Positions 31,033 to 41,048 of a stretch of 64,000 bases of DNA are shown one piece after another. Below the pieces are notes generated by a model. It saw only the letters and a program-made list of their open reading frames with translations, ran no database searches and was not told the origin of the DNA. The stretch comes from Cornus controversa (taxonomy: Eukaryota > Streptophyta > Magnoliopsida > Cornales > Cornaceae). The position numbers and the translations under genes are program-made. The stretch spans positions 26,155,797-26,219,796 of the forward strand of contig CM048850.1 in the NCBI GenBank assembly GCA_026545225.1, written 5' to 3'. Numbering within the stretch: position 1 is the first letter of the stretch; the number at the start of each line of letters is the position of its first letter.

Positions 31033-31293
31033 TGTTGAAGCTTCTTCACCGACTCTCTTTCTCTCTCTCTCAAAAGTTCCACCATCTACTCTCCATCTCT
31101 CCCTCTCCCTAGATATATCTATTTCTAGATATTTCTCTCATAGAAATCTCCTCTCCATATCTCTCTATCTCTAAAAAGTTGAAAAGATAAAGAGTCGACT
31201 TTGTAAGTCGGTGGAGAACCAATATAAATAGCTATCTTGGGTTTTGTGTGTGTGTGGAGTGAAGACACCAAGCTTTGATGTGAGTGAGCTAAC
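31033..31293 (+). repeat. Copia 3' LTR, 5' part, interrupted
   Basis: This begins TGTTGAAGCTTCTTCACCGA and follows the 5' LTR until ACCAAGCTTTGATGTGAGTG. The gypsy LTR then starts at 31294. The five bases CTAAC at 31289-31293 are the candidate left target duplication of that insertion. Confidence 0.85.
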
Positions 31294-32793
31294 TAATAGG
31301 CGTTGAATGTTACGCATTCTAGCCTCTTAACTTATGTATTTTATTCTCTTAGTGATAGATTATTTTGTTATTTTACTTCGCTTTAGTGTTTTCTGTATTT
31401 TCAGGGCCTTAATAATTATTTCAGTTAAAATCATGATTTTAGGCTTTTAAAGAAGACATCCAAGATGGTTAGATGAAGGCTACATCAAGAAAATCCATTC
31501 AACCATTTATTTCAACTCAAATCAGCCCATGGAAGAGGTCCAACAGAATTACAGCTGCTTAAGAAGGTTTCGGGCCTGAAGCCCAAATCTGCGCTTAATA
31601 CAGTTTTAATCCCATTTTGGAAAACATACCAGAAGTGTTATTTTTGAGCCTCAAATCGACTTAATTTCAATTTGAGTTAAACGAAATTTGATTCTGCACA
31701 CTTTTGTATTTCACGAAAAGTACGTGAATCGTACTTCTAGTAGGTCAAAAGTTGGGCCGAACATAAGCAGGAAAAACCCACCTAATTAGTGCTGTGGAAA
31801 ACCTAATTAATTCCTAATTGGATTAGGACTTTGGTGTATTCTCTTGAGGCATAAAGTGAAGAATTAGAGGCTGAGTTGAGGGGAGATTGAGAAGAGATTG
31901 GAGAGTCTGAGAGAGCTTTTGGACAGAAAAAAAGACATACTTTGCAGACCATTGGAGAATGAAGTCTTACGCATAATTCATGAAGATGATGCATTCTTCC
32001 TCAACCGTTGAAGCTTCTTCTTCTACCATGAGCGGCTAGTTCACCCACTAGGGTTTTGATGTAGCCCTAACAAAGCATCAATGGTTTGATTGTTTTAATT
32101 ATTGGAGACCTTTATATACATGCATAGATTTTGTAATTTAGAGAATTCTTATTATAGAATTGAGCAATAAAAGTCTTGTAAATTCAATATCAATAATTTC
32201 TTATCTTGTCTTAGATATTTAGTTGTTATTATTGAACTCAATATCTCTTATTTTTTGTGATTATGAGAGCGATTATTATACAATGGTAATCACTGAATAT
32301 ATCATTAAAAGCTTTGATGGATTATGCCTAGAGAAGATGAACCATACTGCACCCTATATTAGAGTAGTTAGGCAGATGACCCATGCCAATCGAAGATAGT
32401 CCATGACTTAGCCTTAATTATATGTTATCTTCTTGACGGATGAAGGTGAGCTTGTAACCACCGACACCACTTATGCATGATGTAATTCTCCATAGTTAAT
32501 TCAATTGACCATTGATTGTGGAGTTAGTGGTGAAGTCATATACCCTAGATTTCTCTCATATTATCTTCACTTCCTATTTCCTTTTATTTATTTTATTTTG
32601 CTTTTTAATTAGTTTAAATATTAAAATTAGAATTCTTTTCTTCCAAATTTAATTAGAATTAATTCCGTATTCCAACTCATCAGACCATAATCCATGAGGT
32701 TCAACACTCCTTTCAATAGCCCTATTCTGCAAGGAATTCGTTCTATTGCGAAGTGTGGTAATTATAATTTGAGACGCATTCACACACGAATCA
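31294..32793 (+). repeat. Gypsy 5' LTR
   Basis: About 1500 bases, starting TAATAGGCGTTGAATG (the solo copy has TGATAGGCG, so the first G has mutated) and ending ACACACGAATCA. It is clearly diverged from the solo LTR at 34750. The 3' part has GAGACGCATTCACACACGAATCA, matching the stub at 19898 better than the solo LTR does. ORFs inside are incidental. Confidence 0.88.
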
Positions 32794-32798
32794 ATTTT

Positions 32799-32816
32799 TG
32801 GCGTCGTTGCCGGGGA
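32799..32816 (+). promoter_or_regulatory. Primer binding site, tRNA-Asp type
   Basis: TGGCGTCGTTGCCGGGGA differs by one base from TGGCGCCGTTGCCGGGGA, the complement of the plant tRNA-Asp 3' end. tRNA-Asp priming is typical of the Athila/Tat branch of plant gypsy elements, which agrees with the RT motifs. Confidence 0.88.
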
Positions 32817-32938
32817 TTATCTATTGGATTGATTGGATTTTAGAGAATTAATTTTCATTAGATTTTTAGTTTAGGAAATTTTTATATTTTGTATTTGTTT
32901 TTCTTTTTGTTTTCTTTTCAGGTGCTTTTCATTAATAT

Positions 32939-34744
32939 GTGCAAGGTCGTCGTTCTGTAGCTGATCCTTTGATACCTCTTGATCCTGAGCCTGAACATAC
33001 TTTTAGACAACAGAGGAACATCCCTGTTGATACCATTGTACAAGAGGAAGAATTAATTGAAGACATGGCAGAAGAGAGGAATAACAACCTTGTTCCTAAT
33101 ACTGATGGAGAAAGGGCTAGATTGCTTAGGGACTACTATGTTCCTGAGACATACACTTCATCAGCTGGTTTTCAACTGTCTAATGTCACAGTACAGAATT
33201 ATGAGATCAAGTACAGCATTATTCAGATGCTACCATCCTATTTTGGGCTGACTCAAGAAGACCCTTACAAGCATCTAGATGAATTCATTGAAGTGTGCTC
33301 AACTACCAAAATCCACAACTTCTCTAAAGATGCTTTCAGAATGAGACTTTTTCCAATCTCCCTAAAAAATAAAGCAAACTATTGGTTCAATTCTCTACCA
33401 GCAGGTTCTATCATGACTTGGACTCAGATGCAACATGAGTTCCTCAAGAAGTATTTTCTAATAGGGAAGACCAATCAGTTCGGATGTGTTATCACTGGTT
33501 TCTCCCAACATAAGGGGGAATAATTTTATGAGACATGGGAAAGATTCAAGGACCTTCTTAGGAAGTGTCCTCATCATCAAGTTCCTAAGTGGCAACTAGT
33601 GCAGAGTTTTCATGAAGGGCTGACAGAAGCCAACAGACAGATGGTTGATGCATCTTGTGGAGGTACTTTTATGTTGAAGATTGAAGAAGAGGCATGGACC
33701 TTATTTGAAAATCTTAGTGACAACTCTCTACAACATGTGTCCTCTACTCGTTCTAGCAGACTTGCCACTACAAGGAAGACTGATGAGATTTTTGAGGTTG
33801 GTGCTTCAGAAGCTATACCAATCGACATTGATTTAATTGAACAGAAGGTAGTAGCAATTATGGCTGCCAATCAAACTCCTTATACTTCAAATTTTTTATT
33901 GCTAGGCCCTTGTGAATTTTGCTCTAGTCCTATGCATAATGTGAGCAATTGTTCTTCAATGGGGTAATTTTCTGATGTTCAACATGAGCAAGTCCAAGCC
34001 ACATTCACTGGACCAGTGAATCCTCTACCAGGTAATACTTATAATCCAACATGGAGGAATCATCCTGGTTTTTCTTACAGTAACCAAGGGACAGCAATGC
34101 AACCATCATGTCAATCTAAGAATTTTGTACCTCAACAACAATATCAAACACAAAGTCCTATGACACAAAGAATTCCTACTATTGAAGACAAGCTGACACT
34201 TAACTTATCCAAATTTGACAAGCTTGATTCTCTTATAGAGACAGTGCAAGCTACTGCAGCAATGGTACAATCTACAGTTCAGCTAGTGCACTCTCATTCT
34301 CAATCCATTGCCAAACTGGAATCTCAGTTTGGACAGCTTGCTACTTTATTGAGTAGAAAAGAAGAAGGGAAGCTTCATAGTCAACCAGTTGCTAATCCAA
34401 GAGGGATGCAAGCTTCCAAAAACAACCCACACCATGAGCAGGTTCAAGCTATTACCACTTTGAGGAGTGGGAAGATAATTGATAATAAGGTGGGTGAGAA
34501 GAAAGAAGAAGAAAAAGTGACCACAAGTCCAAGTGCTGAAATTTCTTATGAGCCCCAGGCTCTTTTCCCACAATGTTTCCTTGAATCATTTAAATTGGGG
34601 AAGCAAGGGGACAAGTTGCATGATATGATGGAGGTGTTTCAACAAGTGAAGATTAATTTGCCACTCTTTGATGCCATCAAGCAAATTCCTCCTTATGCTA
34701 AAATTTTGAAATACTTGTACACTCAGAAAAGGCGTTCTAAAAGT
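32939..34744 (+). pseudogene. Athila/Tat-type gag, broken
   Basis: The first block (32939-33523) contains the Gag core: LPSYFGLTQEDPYKHLDEFI, FRMRLFPISLKNKANYWFNS, MTWTQMQHEFLKKYF. A TAA at 33521 interrupts the expected FYETWERFKDLLRKCPHH segment, which continues in frame. Next come FHEGLTEANRQMVDASCGG and a zinc knuckle CEFCSSPMHNVSNC (33911-33952) with serine for the usual glycine. The 34016-34744 block has SIAKLESQFGQLATLLS, AITTLRSGKIIDNK and a basic KKR-type end, and leads to the protease linker. There is no in-frame ATG at the start. The solo LTR splits it from protease at HV|PKK. Confidence 0.88.
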
Positions 34745-34749
34745 CATGT

Positions 34750-36175
34750 TGATAGGCGTTGAATGTTACGCATTCTAGCCTCTTAACTTATGTATTTTAT
34801 TCTCTTAGTGATATATTATTTGTTATTTTACTTCATTTTAGTGTTTTTTGTATTTTCAAGGCCTTAATGATTATTTCAGTTAAAATCATGATTTTGGACT
34901 TTTAAAGATGACATCCAAGAGGGTTAGATGAAGCCTACATCGAATGGATCCATTCAAATCTTTATTTCAACTCAAATTAGCCCAAGGAAGAGGTCTAAGA
35001 GAATTATAACTGCTGAAGGGTATTTCGGGCTGAAATCTAATTCTGCGCGTAATACAGTTTTAATCCCGTTTTGGAAAACGACCTGTAACTCTTATTTTTG
35101 AGTGTCAAATTGACTCAGTTCTCACAATAGTTAAACGAAATTCGATTCTGGACACTTTTGTATTTCACGTAAATTTCGTGAATCAGACTTCTACTAGGTC
35201 AAGACTTGAGCCGAAAGTCAGCGAAAAAACCCATCTGATTAGGGGCTGCGGGAAACCCTAATTGTCTCCTAATTAGGTGGGGACTCTTCATATTCTCTTG
35301 GCTATTTAAAGTGATGGATTGGGGATGTATTGAGGAGGCTTGGCAGCAGCTTTGAAGAGCTTTTGGAGTGGAGAATCATTGGAGAATAAGGCGTATCATG
35401 AGCGGCTAGTTCAGCCACCAGGGTTTTGATGTAGCCCTAACTAAACATCACTGGTTTTCTTGTTCTAATTATTGGGGATTTTTGTATTCATTCATAGATT
35501 ATGTAATTTAGAGGATTCTTCTTATAGAATTGAGCAATAAAAGTCTTATAAATTCAATTTTAATGATTTCTTATCTTGTCTTAGATACTTGATTGTTGTT
35601 ATTGAACTCGTCCCTCTTGTTTTCTGTGATCATGAGAGTGATTATTACACAATGGTTTTCATTGAATATATCATTAAAAGCTTTGATGGATTATGCCTAG
35701 AGAAGATGAACCATATTGCACCCTAAAGTAGAGTAGTTAGGCAGATGGCCCATGCCAATCAAAGATAGTCCATGACTTAGCCTTAATCATATGTTATCTT
35801 CTTGATGGATGAAGTGAGCTTGTAGCCACCGACACCACTTATGCATGATATGATGCCCTATAGTTAGTTCAATTGACCATTGATTGTGATGTTAGTGGTG
35901 AAATCAATTACCCTAGATTTATCTTATATTCTCTACACTCCTTAGTTTTTCTTGCTTTTGTTCAATTGCTTCATTAGTTATTTTAGTTATAAAAATCAGA
36001 ATTATTTTCTTTTAAATTTAGTTAGAATTAATTCCGTATATCCAACTCAGTCAAACCATAGTCCCTGAGGTTCGACACCCCTTTCGATAGCCCTATTCTG
36101 CAAGGAATTCGTTTTATTGCGAAGTGTGATAATTTTAATTGATACACTTATTGAGTCACACTCACACACGAATCA
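34750..36175 (+). repeat. Solo gypsy LTR with perfect 5-bp target duplication
   Basis: The LTR runs from TGATAGGCGTTGAATG to CACACACGAATCA (TG...CA), 1426 bases. It is flanked by CATGT at 34745-34749 and 36176-36180. It belongs to the same family as the 5' LTR at 31294 and sits between gag and protease of that element. A whole element inserted and later recombined between its LTRs. Its 3' end (TTTTAATTGATACACTTATTGAGTCACACTC) differs from the 31294 LTR, so it is a distinct subfamily member. Confidence 0.93.
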
Positions 36176-36180
36176 CATGT

Positions 36181-36796
36181 GCCAAAGAAAGTGATGCTGC
36201 CACAACAAGTGAGTTCTATAATTCAGCAGTGCACTCCTCCCAAGTACAAATATCCTGGTGCCCCAACTATCTCATGCATCATTGGAGAGCACCATGTTGA
36301 TAAAGCTCTTCTTGATTTGGGTGCAAGTGTAAATTTGCTACCCTACTCAGTTTACTTACAATTGGGCTTGAGAGAATTGAAACCTACCTCGGTGGTATTG
36401 TAATTTGCATATAGAGCAACAAAACAACCCCATGAGATCATTGAAGATGTGCTCATTAAAGTGGACAAGTTCTACTTTCTTGTTGATTTTATTGTACTTG
36501 ACACTGAGCCTGTTCATAACCTAAAGAGGCACATTCCAGTGATCCTTGGTTGACTTTTCTTAGCTACTGCTGATGCTTGCATAAATTGTAGGTCGGGGAT
36601 CATGGATATCTCATTTGGCAACTTGAATGTCAAGCTTAATGTATTCAATGCTATCCAATACCCTCCAGATCAGAGTAATGTGTTCTGCATAGATGATATT
36701 GATGAATGTGTAGAGGAATTTGTTTCATCCTCTGTATCTCAAAATTCCTTGGAGGTATGTAAATCTCTTTATGACTATGAGACACTTTATGATTAA
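36181..36796 (+). pseudogene. Ty3-gypsy protease region (copy B)
   Basis: It continues from gag across the solo LTR: PKKVMLPQQVSSII, PGAPTISCIIGEHHVDKALL, then LDLGASVNLLPYSVYLQLGL, with the active-site D-x-G-A-S intact. Stops occur after ELKPTSVVL (36401) and, unlike copy A, at TGA near 36550, where copy A has CGA. The first 400 bases differ from copy A at ten positions. After that the copies are almost identical. Confidence 0.85.
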
Positions 36797-36936
36797 GAGT
36801 TGTGTGAAGAGGTGAATTATATGCTAGAAGTGGATACTATTCAGAATACTCCACCATGGAGAATTCCAATTGAGCCACTCCCTTCTCTCTCTAGCACTCC
36901 CCTATTGCCTTCATTGGCTCCCCTCCATCATTAAAG

Positions 36937-38271
36937 TTGAAGCCTTTGCCTGACAATTTGAAATATATATTTTTGGGGGCACAGAGAACTCTTCCTGTTA
37001 TAATTGCCTCTGATCTAACAGAAACTCAAGAGAAGCACTTAGTAGAGGTCTTATATCAACATCGTGAAGCACTTGGGTGGAGTGTTGCTGATCTTAAGGG
37101 CATTGATCCCTCAATTTGCATGCATAAAATTCATTTGGAAGAAGGATGTAAGCCATCTAGAGAGGCACAGAGGCGACTGAACCCCAACATGAAGGAGGTG
37201 GTAAAGAAAGAGGTTGTTATGTTACTTGATAAAGGTATTATTTATCCAATTTTTGACAGCACATGGGTGAGTCCAACACAAGTGGTTCCTAAGAAGTCTG
37301 GTCTTATCATTATCCCTAACTCTGTGGGAGAGCTTGTTCCACAACGTACTGCTACAGGTTGGCGTGTTTGCATTAATTACAGAAAGCTCAATTCTATGGC
37401 AAGGAAGGATCACTTCCCTTTTCCATTCATAGATCAAATACTTGAAAGGTTATCTGGTCAGAGCTATTATTACTTTCTGGATGGCTACTCTGGTTATAAC
37501 CAAGTGGCTATGGATCCAGAAGATCAAGAGAAGACTACTTTCACTTGTCCCTTTGGTACTTTTGTTTATCGTCGTATGCCATTTGGGTTGTCTAATGCTC
37601 CAGCAACATTCCAGAGGTGTATGATGGCCATCTTTTCTGACATGGTGGAAAAATTCATGGAGGTATTCATGGATGACTTCTCTGTTTTTGGATCATCCTT
37701 TGAAGATTGTTTGAGCAATTTATCACTTGTGCTTCAAAGGTGCCGAGAACGAAATTTGGTACTTAGTTGAGAGAAGAGCCATTTCATGGTGAGAGAAGGT
37801 ATTGTGTTGGGTCATATTATTTTAGAGAGAGGCATTGAAGTTGATAAAGCAAAGATTGACATAATTTATACTCTGCCTCCTCCAACTTCGGTAAGGCAAG
37901 TTCGTTCTTTCTTAGGCCATGCTGGGTTCTATAGAAGATTCATCAAGGATTTTAGTAAAATTGCTCGACCATTGTGCCATTTGTTATCTAAAGATGTTCC
38001 ATTTTCCTTTGATGAAGAATGTGTGCAAGCTTTTGAAAAGCTTCGGTCTTTATTATCCTCTACACCAATAATGCAATCTCCAAAGTGGGCTCTACCTTTT
38101 GAAATCATGTGTGATGCTTCTGATTACGTAGTAGGAGCAGTGTTGGGACAAAGAGAAGAGAAACGACCATATGCCATCTATTACGCTAGTAAGACTCTCT
38201 CTGATGCCCAACTCAATTATACAACCACAGAGAAAGAGCTTCTAGCTGTAGTATTTGCCCTGGACAAGTTT
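36937..38271 (+). pseudogene. Ty3-gypsy reverse transcriptase and partial RNase H (copy B)
   Basis: The predicted proteins match copy A residue for residue over 277 and 170 codons. Shared features include the FMDD box, the internal TGA after LVLS near 37768 and the truncated RNase H ending ALDKF. Such identity contrasts with the 1-2.5 percent differences seen in flanking parts of the duplication. Confidence 0.92.
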
Positions 38272-39087
38272 TTAATTTTCTTTGATTTTAATTTTTAGTT
38301 TTAGTTTTCTTAATTTTTCTTTCAATTCTAGTTGTGTTTTAATGTTTTTCCTTTGAGTTTTTGATGTATAAGTTTGCCTCCGGAGGATGCCAAGAGGTGT
38401 ACCGAGGTATTTGGACTCAAGACGGGTGAAAAAACGAGCTCTCGATCGACCTTGGGCGATAGAGACTCCAAAAATACACGTCCCAGTCGACCTTAGGCAA
38501 TAAAGGGTCAAACAGGCCAACAGAAGGGGGATCGATCACCCCATTTGAGGGGGATCGATCGCCCCTTGATTTTTTCAAGGGAAACCCACCAGCAGGTGGG
38601 CGATCGATCACCTATTGCTAGGGGGATCGATCGCCCAAGCTTGAATAGGGGTCGGCCAAAAATTTCATCTATTTAAAGCCTCCGTCTCCAACTATAATGC
38701 TACTACTTGCTTCCTTGATATCTTTGAGCTCCAATTTGACTCTTACTTCAACCGGAAATATATTTTCTTCAATTGGTGGTTCTCGAACAAGTATTTAACA
38801 TTGATCATCATCAACATCAACATCAAAACCAGATTGATCATCACTAGTTCTCAAGAAAACTCTCACTTTTTCAAGTTCTACATCAAAAGTAAGTGAAGTT
38901 TTTATTTTGCAAAATTGTGCCAATCTTTTTGAGGGCTTTTGAAGACCAAGTTTGGGGGATATAATTGGTGGATTAAAGTGTTCAATTTGGGGTGGAAAAA
39001 TTACCGAAAGAAGAGGTTGAAGGAGAAACTTTTATTGTGCACACCAAGTGTTTGATTTAATTCCACAACCAAGCTTTTTCTAGTTCT
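38272..39087 (+). other. Retroelement UTR-like stretch (copy B)
   Basis: This has the same content as 2047-2860, including the four GATCGATC palindromes at 38527-38640. I read only two substitutions against copy A. It contains no gene. Confidence 0.65.
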
Positions 39088-39144
39088 ATGGCACGAAAGA
39101 GAGCAATTCACCAAGGTGCTTCAAGCTCGCGCAATCCTCGCTGA
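39088..39144 (+). pseudogene. 5' stub of the retroelement-associated ORF, cut by a deletion
   Basis: MARKRAIHQGASSSRNPR is kept. The sequence then jumps at GCTGA from the equivalent of 2919 to that of 7820. Both parental positions carry GCTGA, so 4905 bases were lost between 5-bp direct repeats. The PPR and HD-ZIP III fragments were in the lost part. Confidence 0.85.
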
Positions 39145-39692
39145 TTTAGTAGGTCCTTTAGCTTTCATTGGAACATATTTATTAATTTTGCTGTCTCCTA
39201 GATGATTTTGCGTGTATCAGATATGTGGAAAACTTAAGCTTATATTTTGTTTCGATACTATTTCTTGTTTCCAGATTGCTTTTATTTTTTAGATTTTGAT
39301 TCAATAGGTTTCAATTTTTGCTTGAAATGTAGTACATCCTACTCATTTTTCTATATACAGTTTTTATGAATCTGAGAATTTTGAGTCCTATTCTTGGGAT
39401 TGCAGTAAGTATATGCACTTTTTGCTTTAGCTGTTCTCGACAGATCATAAGCTGAACTTTTTGGTTACCTCATATTCTTCTGTTCATTTTGTACGATAAT
39501 TATTTTTTTATTAAAATGTTAGAAAATGTAGAACTCTTAGCAATTTAGCATATGAGAGATGAATCATGTTGAAAATCTAAAAAAAAGAAAAGAAAATTGG
39601 ACTGATTATCACTCATTGATTTTCTTTTGACTTTTCAACTTCTTTTGAATTTCTCTTATGACTCTTGAAGTTGAAACTTGGATTGACTACAG
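39145..39692. other. Spacer before the Hsp90 fragment (copy B)
   Basis: This matches 7825-8371 with about one percent substitutions. No gene is visible. Confidence 0.5.
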
Positions 39693-39766
39693 GTCAATCG
39701 TGTGCTGGATTTGATAGTTCATGGTCTTTATAACCACAAGGAAATGTTTCTTCAAGAGCTTGTGAG
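39693..39766 (+). pseudogene. Hsp90-family exon fragment (copy B)
   Basis: This is the same 74-base exon as 8372-8445, with the same ACAG and GTAAG borders. One substitution (CATAGT to CATGGT) changes HSLY to HGLY. It predates the duplication. Confidence 0.75.
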
Positions 39767-41048
39767 GTAAGAATAGGTGTATTCTGTATGCCATGCATAA
39801 GAATTATTTATTTTGTTATATAACACCCAAGTATATTTCAGTTCTGATTTAGCTTTCATGCCCTATTTTAACCAATTTGCATATGATATATGTGTTTAGC
39901 TTCCATTTTAGCTTGTGATTGTGTCGCTATATTTTCCATGCATATTTTTGCTTTTTGTAGTCTCTATTTTGCATTTTTATTGCAGCTATTATGCGATTAG
40001 ATGGCTATAAATTTTCTTATTGAGTTGCAATTGATTTATCTTTTCTAATTCTCCAAATGTTAGTTCATAGTTTCTATAGGTGGTTGTGAGGCATACATAG
40101 TTTCTATAGTTCATAGTTTCTTTTCTTATTCTCCAAATGTTAGTTCATAGTTTCTTTTCTTTTTTAACTTTTTCATGTTGTAGTCATCTTTGAAACGCAA
40201 CCCTAATAGCCTCAATTGAGTGTGTAGTGATAATGATGGTCTTAGATATAAAGTTTCAGGGTTAGGTTTCCTGCACATGGTGTATATCTATATATATATA
40301 TATATGGAGCTTTGTATCATGCATTAAAGTGCTCAATTAATTTTGTTATACCATACGTAACAAAAATGATTACGTTTCACATATGGATAATTATGTGCAA
40401 CAGATTAGCAAGGTCTCAGTCACATGTGAAAGGGTCATGCAATTGTGACTTGCCTGAATCTGTTATGAAAGAGCAAGTGTGCCTTTTCTCATGCCAGTTT
40501 AGTTTCTATAAAATTGAATAATATATGTGCTTTCTTGTATAAAGATATTTACAGTTAGTGGTTTAGTTATTGAGATGAGGTTTCCTATTCAGCTTTTTTG
40601 GTATATACAATATTTAAATGCTACTCCTTTATTTTTCTTTCCATTGGGAGTTTCAGTCATAAATTGCTGAAGCTTTTTTCTCTTTAATGTATTAACTAAT
40701 ACCATTTTTTACATAATAAATTTTTGCTTACCAACTTTTGACTATAGCTTTCTTATTTTACTTTATAAGTTATAGTTTTCACTTTCATAACAGGTTTGTA
40801 TGCTTTAATTTTTCATAGAACTAGTTATCTAGAAGTGAATTATATATGTGGTAGTTTCCAAAGAGTTTAGTTAGGCAGTGAATTGAACTGTCCATATTGT
40901 TTTCTCTATGCAATTTCGAGCTGATATTTTCCTTGGAGGATTTTTTCTACTCCCTACATTTTGTCATTTGTTTCACGATGAACCTTTTTAGGTTTATTGG
41001 TCACTTCTACTAGTAGTTGCCTATTGTTGAATAAATTAGCAAGGAGTC
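39767..41048. other. Spacer before the CACTA transposase (copy B)
   Basis: This is the same AT-rich content as 8446-9730, including the duplicated ATTCTCCAAATGTTAGTTC phrase. The frame 40312-40521 is conserved between copies but lacks any recognisable motif. Confidence 0.5.

Larger units (their letters stand above)
1..31258. repeat. Large segmental duplication, copy A
   Basis: This interval is collinear with 36226-58160 in the same orientation. The matching blocks are 1-2919 with 36226-39144, 7820-20955 with 39140-52391, 23548-24872 with 53199-54455, and 27415-31258 with 54451-58160. Copy A alone holds 2920-7819, 20956-23547 and 24873-27414. Shared inactivating lesions in the transposase genes show the content was already decayed when it duplicated. 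The left edge lies outside the window. An assembly that placed two haplotypes in tandem would look similar and cannot be excluded from sequence alone. Confidence 0.93.
27905..31293 (+). mobile_element. Gag-only copia-type LTR retrotransposon (TR-GAG), copy A
   Basis: The 5' LTR (27905-29130) starts TGTTGAAC and ends TTCAACA. It is followed by the initiator-Met tRNA primer site TGGTATCAGAACC (29134-29146). The interior (29131-31032) encodes only a Gag-like protein. The polypurine tract TGAGGGGGAG (31023-31032) precedes the 3' LTR, which begins TGTTGAAG at 31033 and is interrupted at 31294 by a gypsy LTR. The interior is 1.9 kb, with no protease, integrase or RT. Copy B has the same interior length, so the lack of pol is a property of the element and not a local deletion. 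Confidence 0.88.
31294..38271 (+). mobile_element. Athila/Tat-type Ty3-gypsy retrotransposon, 3'-truncated, holding a solo LTR
   Basis: The parts in order are a 5' LTR (31294-32793), a tRNA-Asp primer site (32799-32816), gag (32939-34744), a solo LTR inserted at 34750-36175, protease (from 36181), reverse transcriptase (36937-37770) and partial RNase H (to 38271). There is no integrase and no 3' LTR. RNase H ends abruptly in T-rich DNA, as in copy A. The element inserted into the copia 3' LTR. Its protease-RT part is the beginning of copy B. Confidence 0.88.

Noticed and set aside
38272..39144. Integrase domain downstream of RNase H
   Set aside because: I looked for the HHCC and DDE patterns of gypsy integrase here and in copy A (2047-3657) and found neither.
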